From Hansfordia pulvinata (lineage: Eukaryota; Ascomycota; Sordariomycetes; Xylariales): DNA of 64,000 nt. Where the stretch lies: the NCBI GenBank assembly GCA_006538405.1, contig BJKQ01000002.1, forward strand, positions 992,001 to 1,056,000, read 5' to 3'. Positions 1 through 10,744 of the stretch are shown in pieces. The notes under the pieces are model-generated. The model was not told where the DNA came from. It saw nothing but the letters and a program-made list of their open reading frames with translations, and did no database searches. A program made the translations under genes and the position numbers. Each line of letters begins with the position of its first letter. Within the stretch, counting starts at the first letter, position 1.

Positions 1-3000
1 GGACCTAGGGCCGGCTAAGGCCGAGAGCGTGGGAGGGGGGACAGTGCCCGCTGGATCCGAGCGGTGATGGCAATGATGACGGTGATGATGGTGGCGCCAA
101 GGGTTCTGCGATCGCAGTGCGTCTGGACACGGACAGGGTCGGGGTCTTCGGTCCTTTTTTTTTTTTTCCTTTCTGGTCCCTCCTGTTCTCGCTACTCGAG
201 TACGGATGCAGAACAGCCCTCGAATAGGACATGTCTGCTCCCCTGCTCTGCTCCCTCCTCTGTCATGCACAGCCGACCCTGGCGACGTCCGAGAACGCCC
301 GCCCACCCACGGGTGAGTCTCTACTGGTACATCAGGTACTCCTTCTCAAAATGGCCAGGTAAGCAAAGTAAGACAAGGACTGTGAGCAGAGACACGAGTC
401 GGTCTGCTCTCTCTCTCCGTTTCGTGTCTCCTGGTCTGGGTGGATCGTGGTGCCTGGAAGAGAGAGAGAGAGAGAGAGGCACAGAGAGTGGAGACGCACA
501 CGCATACAGAGGGAGACAGACTGGGGCACCACGACCTGATTCGATCGGGACACCCATGGATGGGCATGAGAGACGGCTGCTAATAACCTTATCTACTAGA
601 GGCTGTTTGGTATAGGGCTGCAACGGCTGATGCACGGGCGTGGCGGGACTACTGCAGCCGCGGCGGCGTGGCGCCTTTCGTTGGGCCCTCGATTGGGGTG
701 GGCACAAGCACGACAAGACACTGGCGTGACTGGGACGGGGGCCGTTCTTAGTGAATCCGCTAATTTAGCACCTCGGCTGGCGAGGCACTCACGGCACTAC
801 TCGTAGACCACCAGGCACGTCCATCACTAGAAAGAGCTTGGCTATGTGCGAAAATGGAGGGGGTTGGCATCCGGAGTACCTAGTTTGGGCACTCGTACGG
901 CACATGATGGTCTCCTACTCGTAACTCAAGCTAGGCCAGGTACTCGTACTTGGAGATGTCAGGTTTTGGAGTTGGGGGCCGGCACGCTTACTCGTTTCCG
1001 CTCTCGGGTGCCGATCGAGTCAACCAAGCGACGAGCCGGCGCTTCCTCTTCCTCCCTGACTCTTGCCGTCGCCGCACCATCGGGGGGGTTTTCTGGCGTC
1101 TTCTCCCCGTCTTACGGAGCCGATCAGCAGCAACCGCGGGGGAGAGAAAGAGACGGAGGGAGAAGCCATTTTCCGGGTCGGCCTCACGTGGCCTTTCTGT
1201 GGCACACACCGCACTCTGGTACTCGCAAAACCCCTCCCCTGCTTTTGGGGCGGCGCACTCCAATAGCCGAGCCAACCCTGACCCGGCCTCGGAGCTTTCA
1301 GCTGCCTACTCGTTCCTTATTATAACACATAGACGGGTGGGGGGGAGGTTTTGGAGACGCTTTTGGAGGGGTGGCGGGCGGTCGTTTGGCCGAAGGGTGC
1401 GACAGGGTATCTACTAGGTGTAAATACTACGAGTTAGGTGCCATTTAATATAACATAATACGAGAGTGCCTATACTCACCAATCCACGTAAGATGAGGTA
1501 AGGTAAGTACCTTTACCTAAGGTAGTAGATACTGGTAGGTAAGCACGGAGAGGGACGGTCGAATCGGGTCGATGGCGAGCGAGGCACTCCAACATACATA
1601 GTCCCTACCTACCTCTCATGGCATACACACACGCACGGGGTCGCAACAAGTAAGGCAAGGTGAGCATAAGGTAGATCCAGCGGCTTTTCCGACGTCACCA
1701 GACTGAGCATGGCAGAGCAGGGCAAGGCAAGAAGGTAGGAGACAGCCCTAGCAGGGGTCCCACGCGCGCGTGCGGCAGGCCGGCCGGTTCGAGGCACTCG
1801 CACGAATGGCCTACTCGTATCTTCGAGGTTAGCGCTGATGGAGAAGCCGGGTAGGAATCCTTCGGGCGGACCGGGGAGGAGGCGAACTAATAAGGTTTTC
1901 TGCTTTGCCCACACCCTCGGGACGCTGGCAGCCGGGACGAGGAAGAAAGAAGGTGCAAGGAAAGAGAGCCACGAGGGTTCTCTTCCAATGTTTGTTGTCG
2001 TTATTCATGTCGTTATTCATGTACGTGCCTGGTATCCTACGAGTGCTGTATAGTATAGGTTAGGTACTCCCCACGCACCCTACCTAACATAGATACTCGT
2101 ATCTACTTAGGTGAGTACCGTACGTAGCTGTGGTAATCCTGTCACCACCTGGGCAGCTGGAGTGGGCATACAATCGGTACATGTACCTCGGGACCTGGAG
2201 TCCCCGTACCTAGCCGACCTTGCCTAATAAGATCGAGTAGTGAGGTAAAGAGAGGGCAGGAGCCGGTCACGGGTGTGAGAGAACCCAAGAGAGAAAGAGC
2301 GAAGGAAAAGAAGAAGGCCAAGGAAGAAAAAGACGATACAAAACAGTGAGCGACTTGTTTGCCTGTTGGTAGAGGGTGTTGGATCGGCCACACCAGCAAG
2401 TCAAGTACTTCCACCTACTTTCCTTGCGCCCCTTACGACCGACGACCGCCGCGAGGGCTGGAGGGATGATATCCATTGTACGGAGTATGATTATAATAAG
2501 TCGCTCAATGCCACGGCTTGGTGCTGGCTTGGCCGGGCCCCCGCGCTGACCGACGACAGCAGCAGTACACGATCGATACATACGAGCAGTCAAGAGGTCG
2601 ACAAGTATACAGCGCAAAGCCGCCGGGGCCACACGCAGGAGTCGAACCTCATCACCAGCGCTTCCGGTGCCCTTGCCAGTCAGGCGCCCTTGCCAGCCAG
2701 GCCCTTGCCAGTCAGCCGTCAGCCGCCCCTCATCATCATCTTCACCACCACAAGAATTCTCACTACGACTCACTACGAGTCTCCGTGGAGAGCAAGCGCA
2801 TTACGAGCAACCCAGCTCAACCCCCCCCGGCCAGCCCAGGGTCTCTCGTCCATTGTTCCCCCCCCGGTCGAAGGATCAAAAAGGCCTGGAACTCGCCGCA
2901 TCCCCGAATACACCACACACACACACACACACACACACACCCTGGCAGCCCGTTGCTGTCGCCACAATGTGATTTGGGCGGTAGGAGTGTGTCCGTGTCT

Positions 3001-3352
3001 GTATCTGTATCTGTATCTGCGCCTGTGTCTGTGTCTGTGTCGGGTTCAGGGTCTGGATCTATCGGTCTGGCCTGCGATCGTCGCAATTTATATTACCGCT
3101 TCGCCTCCCTACCTTATCTAAGTACCTGGCTTATTACCTACCCTTTCCCCCCGTCTCTCGAAGAAGATACTACATGTACATATAACAAGTCTCGTGGTGT
3201 GTCGCCTCTTTCGCCTCTTTCGCCTCCCCCCCGCCAACGTCGCCGTCTCATGGCGCGACGTCCTCGCCGCCGCCGCCGCGATCACCATCCCTACCCCACC
3301 ATCATCACCATCATCGTCGCCGACCCTCCACGGCCGCTTCACCACCACCACC
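1..3352. other. gene-free stretch with simple repeats
   Basis: I see no credible gene here. Open frames on both strands are low-complexity and lack recognisable domains. The stretch holds a short GA run near 462-478, many TACTCGTA-type octamers (for example 798, 916, 941, 1812 and 2094), TAGGTA-rich patches, a CA repeat and a degenerate TCTGTA/TCTGTG run near 2996-3045. The last few hundred bases are presumably the promoter and 5' leader of the receptor gene that follows. Confidence 0.7.
2914..2940. repeat. (CA)n microsatellite
   Basis: An uninterrupted CA dinucleotide run of about 13 units lies roughly 0.4 kb upstream of the PTH11-like gene. A second CA run lies near 6048-6071. Confidence 0.9.
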
Positions 3353-5392
3353 ATGGCGATAACCTCGCACGAGCCGGAGCCCACGCCGCCCATGCCCGCG
3401 GAATGGGGCGTCCACATCTGGCGCGCCGCCGTCGCCATGCCCTTTGTGTCCTTCACGTTTGTCGCGCTGCGCTTCTACTCCAAGCGCGTCGTCCTCAAGC
3501 GGCCCTTCTCGCTCGACGACTACATCGTCGGCCTCACCATGCTGTCGTCTACCGCGTACTCGGTCCTCATGGCGCTCGCCACGTACCACGGTATGGGCCT
3601 GCACATCTGGCAGTTCACGCCCGAGCTCAACACGCAATACTACCTGTGGCTCGGCATCTCGTCCGAGTTCTACGCCCTCAGCCTCATGGGCTTCAAGTCG
3701 GCCCTGCTGCTGCTCTACATCCAGATCTTCGGCATCAACAAGCGCTTCCGCCTCGCCTGCTACCTCGTCCTCTTCTACACCGTCTCCTACCTTTTCTGCA
3801 ACATCATCACCCAGTTCCTCGGCTGCGACCCCCCTCCAAGACCTGGGACTCCAAGCTGCCGGGCCACTGCATCAACACCGTCGCCGCCAACATTGCCTAC
3901 GGCTTCGGTCACATGAGCAGCGACCTCGCCATCGCCATCCTGCCCTGCCCATGATCTGGAAGCTCAACCTGCCCCGCATGGGTCAGAAGATAGGTCTGAC
4001 TTGCGTCCTTTGTTGCGGTTTCGTGTAAGTTCTCGTCTTTTTTTTTCTCTTTTTTTTAACACTTCCTTCGCTTTCTCGTTTCCTTTTTTCTCTCTTGTTT
4101 TGGGAGATTCGGTCACGACAATGCATCAGTTCATTCTCTGTCCCCTTAAAATTTACCTACCTACGATACATGCATGTCACATGATGCATAAGATATACAT
4201 CGAATGTACATACTGACAAAGAGCAACAGCGCCTGGGCCGTCGCTTGCGTCCGCTGGGCCATCTCGACCTACAACCAGACCATTTACGACCGCCCGGGCT
4301 GGGCGGGCATCAGCTTCTTCTTCGCCATCTTCGAGGTTCACGTCGGCCTCATCTGCGCCTGCATCGCCACCCTCAGCCCCTGACCCAGGTCATCCGCCGC
4401 GGCGTCCGCAGCTGGAGCCTGGGCTCCCCATACCACCGCTACGCCGGCTGGTCGTTCTCCTCCTCCGGCCGCTCGCACTCCAAGCCCGGCCGCAAGGGCT
4501 CTTCGCAGGCCTTTGTGTCCTGGAGCGAGGGTGGTAGCGCGCCTCGGTCCTCTCGGAAGCGTAGCCTCCCCTTCATCTCGGCCCGGCGCGGATCCAAGGC
4601 GACGGCGACGCCCATCATCGGGGCTCCCGGTCCCGGCGTGGAGCCCTCGGCCATCGCGCCCGCCGGTCACGGGCACGGGCACGGCCTTGGCCTCGGCCTC
4701 GCCCCGGGAGCGGGCGTCATCGCCGGCGGCCTCTACAGGCCCGACAGCATGGACCCGATCGTCGACCACGCCGCGCCGCACCCGACGGGCGCCGAGGGAG
4801 TGCCGGGAGGAGCGGGAGCGGGGGCGGGAGCGGCGTCCTCGCCCTCGGCCTGGGGCCCTGCCATGTCGCCAGGGCTGGACTACGCGAGCAACGGAGGCGG
4901 CGGCGGCAGCATCCACTACGGGGGAGGAAGCGAGTACAACGGCGGGACCGACGAGAACGGGAACGGGAGGAGGGGCAGCCACATCACGACGCCGTACCAC
5001 CCGCAGGGCTCGATCGCCGCGTGGGCGTGGGCCGCGACGCCGAACCCGGCCTACCAACACCATCAGAGCCCGAACCTGCAGCAGCAGGAATATCAACCAC
5101 AATATCACGAGTACCAACCGCAACAGCAGCAACAGCACGCCACGGCGACTGCGGCGGAAAACGCCTGGACGCTGCAGCCGCTTCAGGTCCCGGAGCCCGC
5201 GCACTTCGCCGCCACCACCACCACCACACCCCAAGCAGCGCCGCCGCCGGGGCTCGCGCTGGCGCCGACGGTGTCGGAAGAGGGGCCTGGCGGGGGTCGG
5301 AGCCGGAGCCTGTATCTCCGATCGTCGACGACGACGAGGACGTCGAGATGCAGCGGATGCGGAATTACCAGTTTGCAGGGGCAAGGTCATGA
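3353..5392 (+). pseudogene. PTH11-like membrane receptor (fungal rhodopsin domain), frame-broken
   Basis: The start ATG sits in a good CCACCATGG context. The N-terminal half is a seven-helix fungal rhodopsin/PTH11-type domain: WGVHIWRAAVAMPF, RFYSKRV, the LDDYIVG loop, then EFYALSLMGFKSALLLLYIQ. These proteins are plasma-membrane sensors, some needed for surface recognition. A 205-nt intron (4025-4229; GTAAGT donor, CTGAC branch) precedes the last helices (GISFFFAIFEVHVGLICACI). The tail is a long, disordered Gly/Ser/Gln/His-rich cytoplasmic region ending in an acidic stretch (VDDDEDVEMQ). The frame breaks four times: at C run 3829-3834, near 3941-3950 (an A missing before TGCCC), near 4374 (an A missing in CTCAGCCCC) and at the G run near 5291-5295. 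Each needs one added base. Family identity is secure. Whether it is a true pseudogene or carries sequence errors is open. Confidence 0.72.
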
Positions 5393-5512
5393 CCCAGGGG
5401 GGAGGATCCCCCCTTTTGGGGAAGCACCCTGGAAAACATGAAGAACAAAACTTTACAACCAATAATGGCATCTAGTAATCTATCTCAAGGTAGTACATAG
5501 TCTATAGCGATA

Positions 5513-5533
5513 CCCCCCCCCCCCCCCCCCCCC
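5513..5533. repeat. poly-C tract
   Basis: About 21 consecutive C residues lie about 120 nt past the receptor stop. Further long G runs occur near 6678-6691 and 7079-7095. Such tracts are prone to length error in sequencing. Confidence 0.9.
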
Positions 5534-8500
5534 AAATGATACCCACCCACGGCCGGTTTTTTTGTTATCCTTCCACATCCCCCCTATTCGACTCGGTGGG
5601 CGCATTCGTACGTGACGTTTGTTCATCGTGACGACCTCAAATCAGTCACGCGCGCAGCTTTGTCGCGTTTGGCTTTCGGTGGGAGGGAATGGGGCTGGCC
5701 AGAGAGGGGGAGAGAGTGTGTGTGTCTGTGTCTTTGAAGCCCAGCCCGGCCCAGACCAGACCCCTGCCCTTCTCAGCAGCCCGGGTGGGGGTGGTCGACG
5801 ATCTGCGAGTGCGAGCAGAAAGAAGTGGCTGATTTACCATCTACCCCAAATGTCGGTCGACTGCGAACCACCAGGATTGACTTTTTTTTTTTTTTTTGGT
5901 CGCCGCGCGCCTTGCGGCTCGTATCTCATACCGAGCGGTGGCGAGCGTTTTTACGACAAGAGCGCGTGCGTGTCGACTTGGCGGCCCACGCACGCATCGG
6001 AGATGGACGGGCCTGGCGGCAGGGACATCAGAAGCCCCTCCCCCACATACACACACGCACACACACACACCAGACATCTCAGAACTCATTGGGCGTGCTG
6101 TCGCCAGTGTAGCGGGAGAGAGGCGAAAGCAACGTGGGAGCGCAGGGGACCAAAGAAGACAGCTGCGAGACGGTCTCCGACAGCGGCTGGAACTACAGCA
6201 TATGGTTCTTTGGACTCGGGCCCATGGCCGCAAACCCTGAGGCTTTCACGGCCTGCTTCCTCCTTCGCTACCATCGGTACACGGGACGCACGTAAAGGGC
6301 GGGAGAGAGATAGTCATCCACCCCCTTTCCCTTCCTCTGAACCACGAACCCCTTTTTCGACTCTGTCGACCCGCGCGCGCGCAAAAAAAAAAGGAAGATG
6401 CCAAGAGGACCGCGATAGGGGACCTCCCACGGCTGAGTAGTCACCGAGCAAGATGTCAGATGCCGGGGTAAGTAAGAGCAAGAAAGGAAAAGAGAAGACA
6501 CCACGACATATAAGAAAAATATCGCACAACCCTTTCCCACCCCGCTGCTGCCGGGCCCCCGGATCGCGTGGCGGAGCAGCGACCTGCGCGCAAAAAAGAA
6601 AAGAAAAAATACGCAAGATCCCTAACCCACCCAAGATGCCCAACCAAAGCGGCTGGCGCGGCGACCAGAGAAAGAACAGGGGGGGGGGGGGGCTTGACGG
6701 GTACGAGCAGTTCGGGGGCTCCTCTTTGACAACCTTGAGCGAGCAGGGGGGGTTTCCGTCTTGTCAGCTGGGCAGGGCTCATCTCCCGGGGTCTCGTTCC
6801 GCGCGGAAAACAGAGAAAGGCATTCCGGGCTTGGCCTCGGCCTCGATAAGAGGAGACGAATGAATAAGTCACGCTCACGTGGTTATTCGAGCTCTGCTCC
6901 CGCGATTTTGTGTCCTTTTTTGTTTTTTTTTCTTCCCCACGCCCGCCTCACCCAGCCAGCCTCGGGCTTGTCCCCCCAGCCCCCCTTGCTCCCCTTTTCT
7001 CCCCTTACCCTTCTCCTTGGCAAATCCGCCGTGCTACTCGTACATGGTAAGCCAAGCGGCAGCTGCTCAGAAATGCCGGGGGGGGGGGGGGGGGGTCCGA
7101 CTCTGGTCCGCGGAGGAGGAGGAGGGGAAGAGGGGGTGAGCCCGAGATACGGACAAGAGAGGCGGGAGGGTTCATTCACACAGCACAGCCATCCCCTGCC
7201 CTGCCCTGGCACAAGCATACTCGTATCATGGGGGCTCGAACACGGGTTCGCGCGCGCGAGCTGAGCTATTAGCCTGTGGTCAGAGCTTTCTTCCCGAGTC
7301 GAGTTCTCCAGCGGGCTGGTACGAGTACGGAAGGAAAAAAGGGGACCTGTGAAATGTTCGTTATTGGCGAGTGATTTAAAAATAGCATCGCCACGTTTTT
7401 CTTTCTTTTCTGTTTTGTTGAGAGCGTGGTGAGCTCGTAGGGCAGCACAAGGGGGGGTCCTCCAGGGTACGAGTAAAGAAGCACGGGAGAGATGGACCAA
7501 CCAGGGGGAGGGAGGAGGGGACGGATCCTTCAACTCGCGCGCGCAAAGACCAAGACCAGGGTTCTCGACCCGGACCATTGGTGCGCATCGCAATGCGATT
7601 GAACGAAATGCCGTAATTTAAAAGAAGCCAGATCCCACAGGCGCACCTCGGCGCCCGCCCTGGTTGATGCCTGGAAATGCGAATAACGCACGGGTCGGGT
7701 CGGGTCAGGGTATTTATTGCAGGCACGACGAGTATACGGATAAGTGTGCCCAAGATGCCGGACGGTTGGTTCCGCTGGGGAACCCGGCGGCCCGTTCCTC
7801 TCCGGGATGGATACCTACGTACCATGGATACCTACGAGTACTCGTGCTCGTGCTTCTATCAAGTGGCAAGCAATTAATCGTCAAGACACAGTACGGGTCG
7901 TCCGCGCGGGACGGCTCTGGATGCCCGCTCGTGTCTGCTACGAGTATACCGTTCCCCAACCTCCCCGCGCGCACATACCGGGCAGGACCCCCAGTTCCGG
8001 TCGTCGGCCCTCGGCTGGCAAGCCAAGCCCGTTGGGTCCGATGGCGAACTGCCGCGTCGTTGCCGGCGTCAAAGGCGGCGGAATACCAGACACCCAACCA
8101 GCAGGTGCATCTCCAGTCCCCGGTCTATTATCACGTCTGGCACCTGCGTATTAATTGCCTGGGCGTTCAGATGGTGAGCCCTGCAGGATGCGAGCGAACG
8201 CCTCTCCATACGGTGATCGCGCTGGTAGCGCGGATGAAGGGATTACCTAGGTAGGTAGGTAGGGTTCCCAGTCCAACGCCTGGACCGCGACCGTACGAGG
8301 CCGCGAGGAGGGGAAAGCAAACCCCATCAGGACCAGGCACGGCATTCTCTGCTTCTCGGATCGAGTCTGAATGTCTTTTCCAGGTAGGGTTGCCCAGTCC
8401 GGCCGGCAGGCCACTCTGAGGCGCCGCTATTCGAAGCAAAGCCTATCCCTCGGGCTCGCTCTCGCCTCACTCGGCCGACTCCTTTCCCGCTTTCAGCGAG

Positions 8501-8791
8501 GTCGCCCATTCTCGACCCCTTAGTCATGATTTAGGGGTCCAGCCTCCGACGCCCATTGGCTTTGAACGCCTGGCTGGGCCGGAGAGCGAGCCCCCTCGGG
8601 CGCTGTAGCGCGATCCAACGGCCAGTAGCCTCGCTCTAAGCCCTGCGGCTGACTAGCACTGCTTCGCGGCCAGGTCAGCATGCTCAGCGTCGAATGTCTC
8701 CGAGCTGAACGAATATGTTTCCGGCGGTCGACCGCATCAACAACACATGTCCCGTGTTGGCTCCCCCCCTTTCAGGCCGGCCAAGTATATC

Positions 8792-8798
8792 CTATAAA
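8792..8798 (+). promoter_or_regulatory. TATA-like box of the enoyl reductase gene
   Basis: TATAAAG lies about 112-118 nt upstream of the ATG at 8910, a usual distance for fungal promoters with a short leader. It is a sequence match only. Confidence 0.4.
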
Positions 8799-8909
8799 GT
8801 GCTTAGACGGCGCACGTGCGACGACTCACCGTGTTGCCTCCGAGTCGGACTCTCGAAGACAAGGCATCACACCGGAACGCAGCCTGAACTCCGCCAACGT
8901 CGACCGGAA

Positions 8910-10001
8910 ATGAAGGCCATCAAGAGCAACGTGCTGGGGCGGCCCGAGCTCGTGGACGGCGTGGCCGTCCCGTCCGTCGTCGACCACCCGGACTACGTGC
9001 TCGTCAAGACCCAGTACCTCGGCGTCAACCACTGCGACTACGTCTTTGCAGACCTGGAGATGCTCTTCGTCAAAGGCCTCACCCTCGGCTGCGAGTACGT
9101 GGGCGAGGTGGTCGAGGTCGGCGCCAACTGCCGCACGCGCTTCCGCAGGGGCGACCGGATCGCCGGCTGCGCCTTTCCCAGCGGCACCGCGCGCCCCGAG
9201 TGCGGCACCCACGCCGAGTACGCCCTCGCGCGCGGGGACGCGGCGTTCAACGTGGCCGCCCTCGGCCCCGGCGTCGAGCCCGCCCAGGCCGCCGGGCTGG
9301 GCATACCCTTTGCGACCGCCTTCACCTCGCTGTACCACCACCTCAAGCTCGCGTGGCCGGGCGACGAGGCCGCGGGCACCACCACCGCCGCCGGGGGCGA
9401 GGCGGGCCAGAAGAAGAAGACCATCCTGATCTACGGCGGCTCGACCAACACGGGCCTGATCGCGATCCAGTTCGCCAAGCTGTCCGGGTGGAGGGTGCTG
9501 ACGACCTGCTCGCCGCGCAACTTTGAGCTCGTCAGGAGCCTCGGGGCCGACGCCGCGTTCGACTACCGCGACGCCGCCGAGTGCGCCGCGGCGCTCCGGG
9601 CGGCGGGCGCCGAGGGGCCCGAGCGGGGCCTGCGGACGGTGCTGGACTGCGTCGGCCTGGACGGGTCGCGGGACATCTGCGCGGCGGTCGTTGAGGCCGG
9701 CGGGGTGTACGCGAGCATCGCGCCGTGGGCGTTTGCGCGCGAGGACGTGACGAGGATCTTCGTCGAGGGCGAGCAGGTCCTGGGGGAGCGGTACCTGTTC
9801 GGGAGCCACGAGGAGGCGCCCAAGCCGGAGCTGGTCGAGCAGTGGAGGCGGTTCCTCCCCGTGGTCGAGCGCCTGATCGCCGAGGGCAGGGTCCGGCTGA
9901 CGCAGGTGAAGCTGATCAAGGGCATGGACAAGATACCCGACGCGCTGCAGGAGCTCCGCGAGTGGAAGCTCAGCGCCACCAAGCTCGTGTGCGAGGTGTG
10001 A
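8910..10001 (+). CDS. ToxD-like zinc-type alcohol dehydrogenase / trans-enoyl reductase
   Basis: This is an intronless 363-residue medium-chain dehydrogenase/reductase. I chose the start MKAIKSN because the conserved domain begins there and the open frame upstream resembles non-coding leader. It has the GroES-like N-terminal part (VNHCDYVFAD, then LGCEYVGEVVEVG and FRRGDRIAG), and a Rossmann nucleotide-binding segment YGGSTNTGLIAIQFAK followed by LGADAAFDYRD. The C-terminal part ends in ATKLVCEV. This layout is that of the ToxD/LovC-type trans-acting enoyl reductases and related quinone oxidoreductases, which reduce a C=C bond with NADPH. Most characterised relatives sit beside a polyketide synthase, but no synthase, regulator or transporter is within reach here, so the substrate is unknown. 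The structural zinc cysteine cluster of classical ADHs is not apparent. Confidence 0.85.
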   Translation: MKAIKSNVLGRPELVDGVAVPSVVDHPDYVLVKTQYLGVNHCDYVFADLEMLFVKGLTLGCEYVGEVVEVGANCRTRFRRGDRIAGCAFPSGTARPECGTHAEYALARGDAAFNVAALGPGVEPAQAAGLGIPFATAFTSLYHHLKLAWPGDEAAGTTTAAGGEAGQKKKTILIYGGSTNTGLIAIQFAKLSGWRVLTTCSPRNFELVRSLGADAAFDYRDAAECAAALRAAGAEGPERGLRTVLDCVGLDGSRDICAAVVEAGGVYASIAPWAFAREDVTRIFVEGEQVLGERYLFGSHEEAPKPELVEQWRRFLPVVERLIAEGRVRLTQVKLIKGMDKIPDALQELREWKLSATKLVCEV

Positions 10002-10744
10002 TGCCGAGCGATGCTATTGCCCAACTCATAGTAGCGAGTGAATCATGATGCAGCGATCAAGTATTGGCATTTTCCTAGATGAGAATTATTGCCAGCGCGT
10101 GACAATGTGATGGTCGGTTAGGTACGGTTTTGGTGAGGTTGATGAGGAAGTCGAGGTGGGGAATTCTGGAAGCTGGTGGCAGTCATACCGGGACAGTTTC
10201 CATCCAGTGAACTTCAGCGCTGTGGCGGGTTTTATGGGCCTCATTCAGCACCCGCTATTCAACGGAGAAGGCTCGGCGCATTTTCGTAGGGCTTGGGCCG
10301 ATACAGGAGGTGCCTCAGATAATACGGCGACTTAAATAGCTTTCAAGTGCATCAAGAATGAGGTCTGTCAATTGAACATCTGTAGGTATCCAATTCAATG
10401 CCCAGTACGTCGCCGTGGCTGCAGCCTCAAATGCGTGTGCACACTAGGTCTACTTCTCGGGTCTGGTCACGTGACGCGGCAGCTCAACCTCTCAAGTGGC
10501 AAGAGCCGCATTGTGCTTCCCCTGTTTGCGCCTTCCCTAGTACCGGTGCATCAATGTAGCATCACGCGGGTCGTCAACTTCATGTTGTAGTCCAGAGTCG
10601 CACTTCACCTTCCCCCCATCACCATCTGGCCATCACCACCATCGTCGCGAGCTGAGCTATCTGCCGTCGACCTCCGAACGTCCCAACGCAGACGAGCGCC
10701 GACGGATGTGAGGGCCTGCGACTGGCCCGAGAAGGCAGCTGACC
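10002..10744. other. intergenic region, 3' end of reductase and MED22 promoter
   Basis: I see no gene. A CACGTGAC E-box-like site lies near 10466, and CACCATC-rich sequence precedes the MED22 ATG. Confidence 0.6.

Larger units (their letters stand above)
5393..8909. other. gene-free stretch
   Basis: I find no supported gene. The stretch has homopolymer C/G/T/A tracts, a CA repeat near 6048-6071, several TACTCGTA or TACGAGTA octamers (7035, 7218, 7320, 7468, 7833, 7939) and a TAGG tetramer run near 8247-8264. The last 200 bases probably hold the promoter of the enoyl reductase. Confidence 0.65.

Noticed and set aside
2518..3954. 478-codon open frame across the receptor start
   Set aside because: It is mainly a shadow of repeats and of the receptor in another frame. 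Only its last part (PPSKTWDSKLPGH) is real receptor sequence after the frame break.
4338..5471. 377-codon minus-strand frame opposite the receptor tail
   Set aside because: It is the antisense image of a Gly/Ser/Ala-rich coding tail, with Arg-rich composition and no domain.
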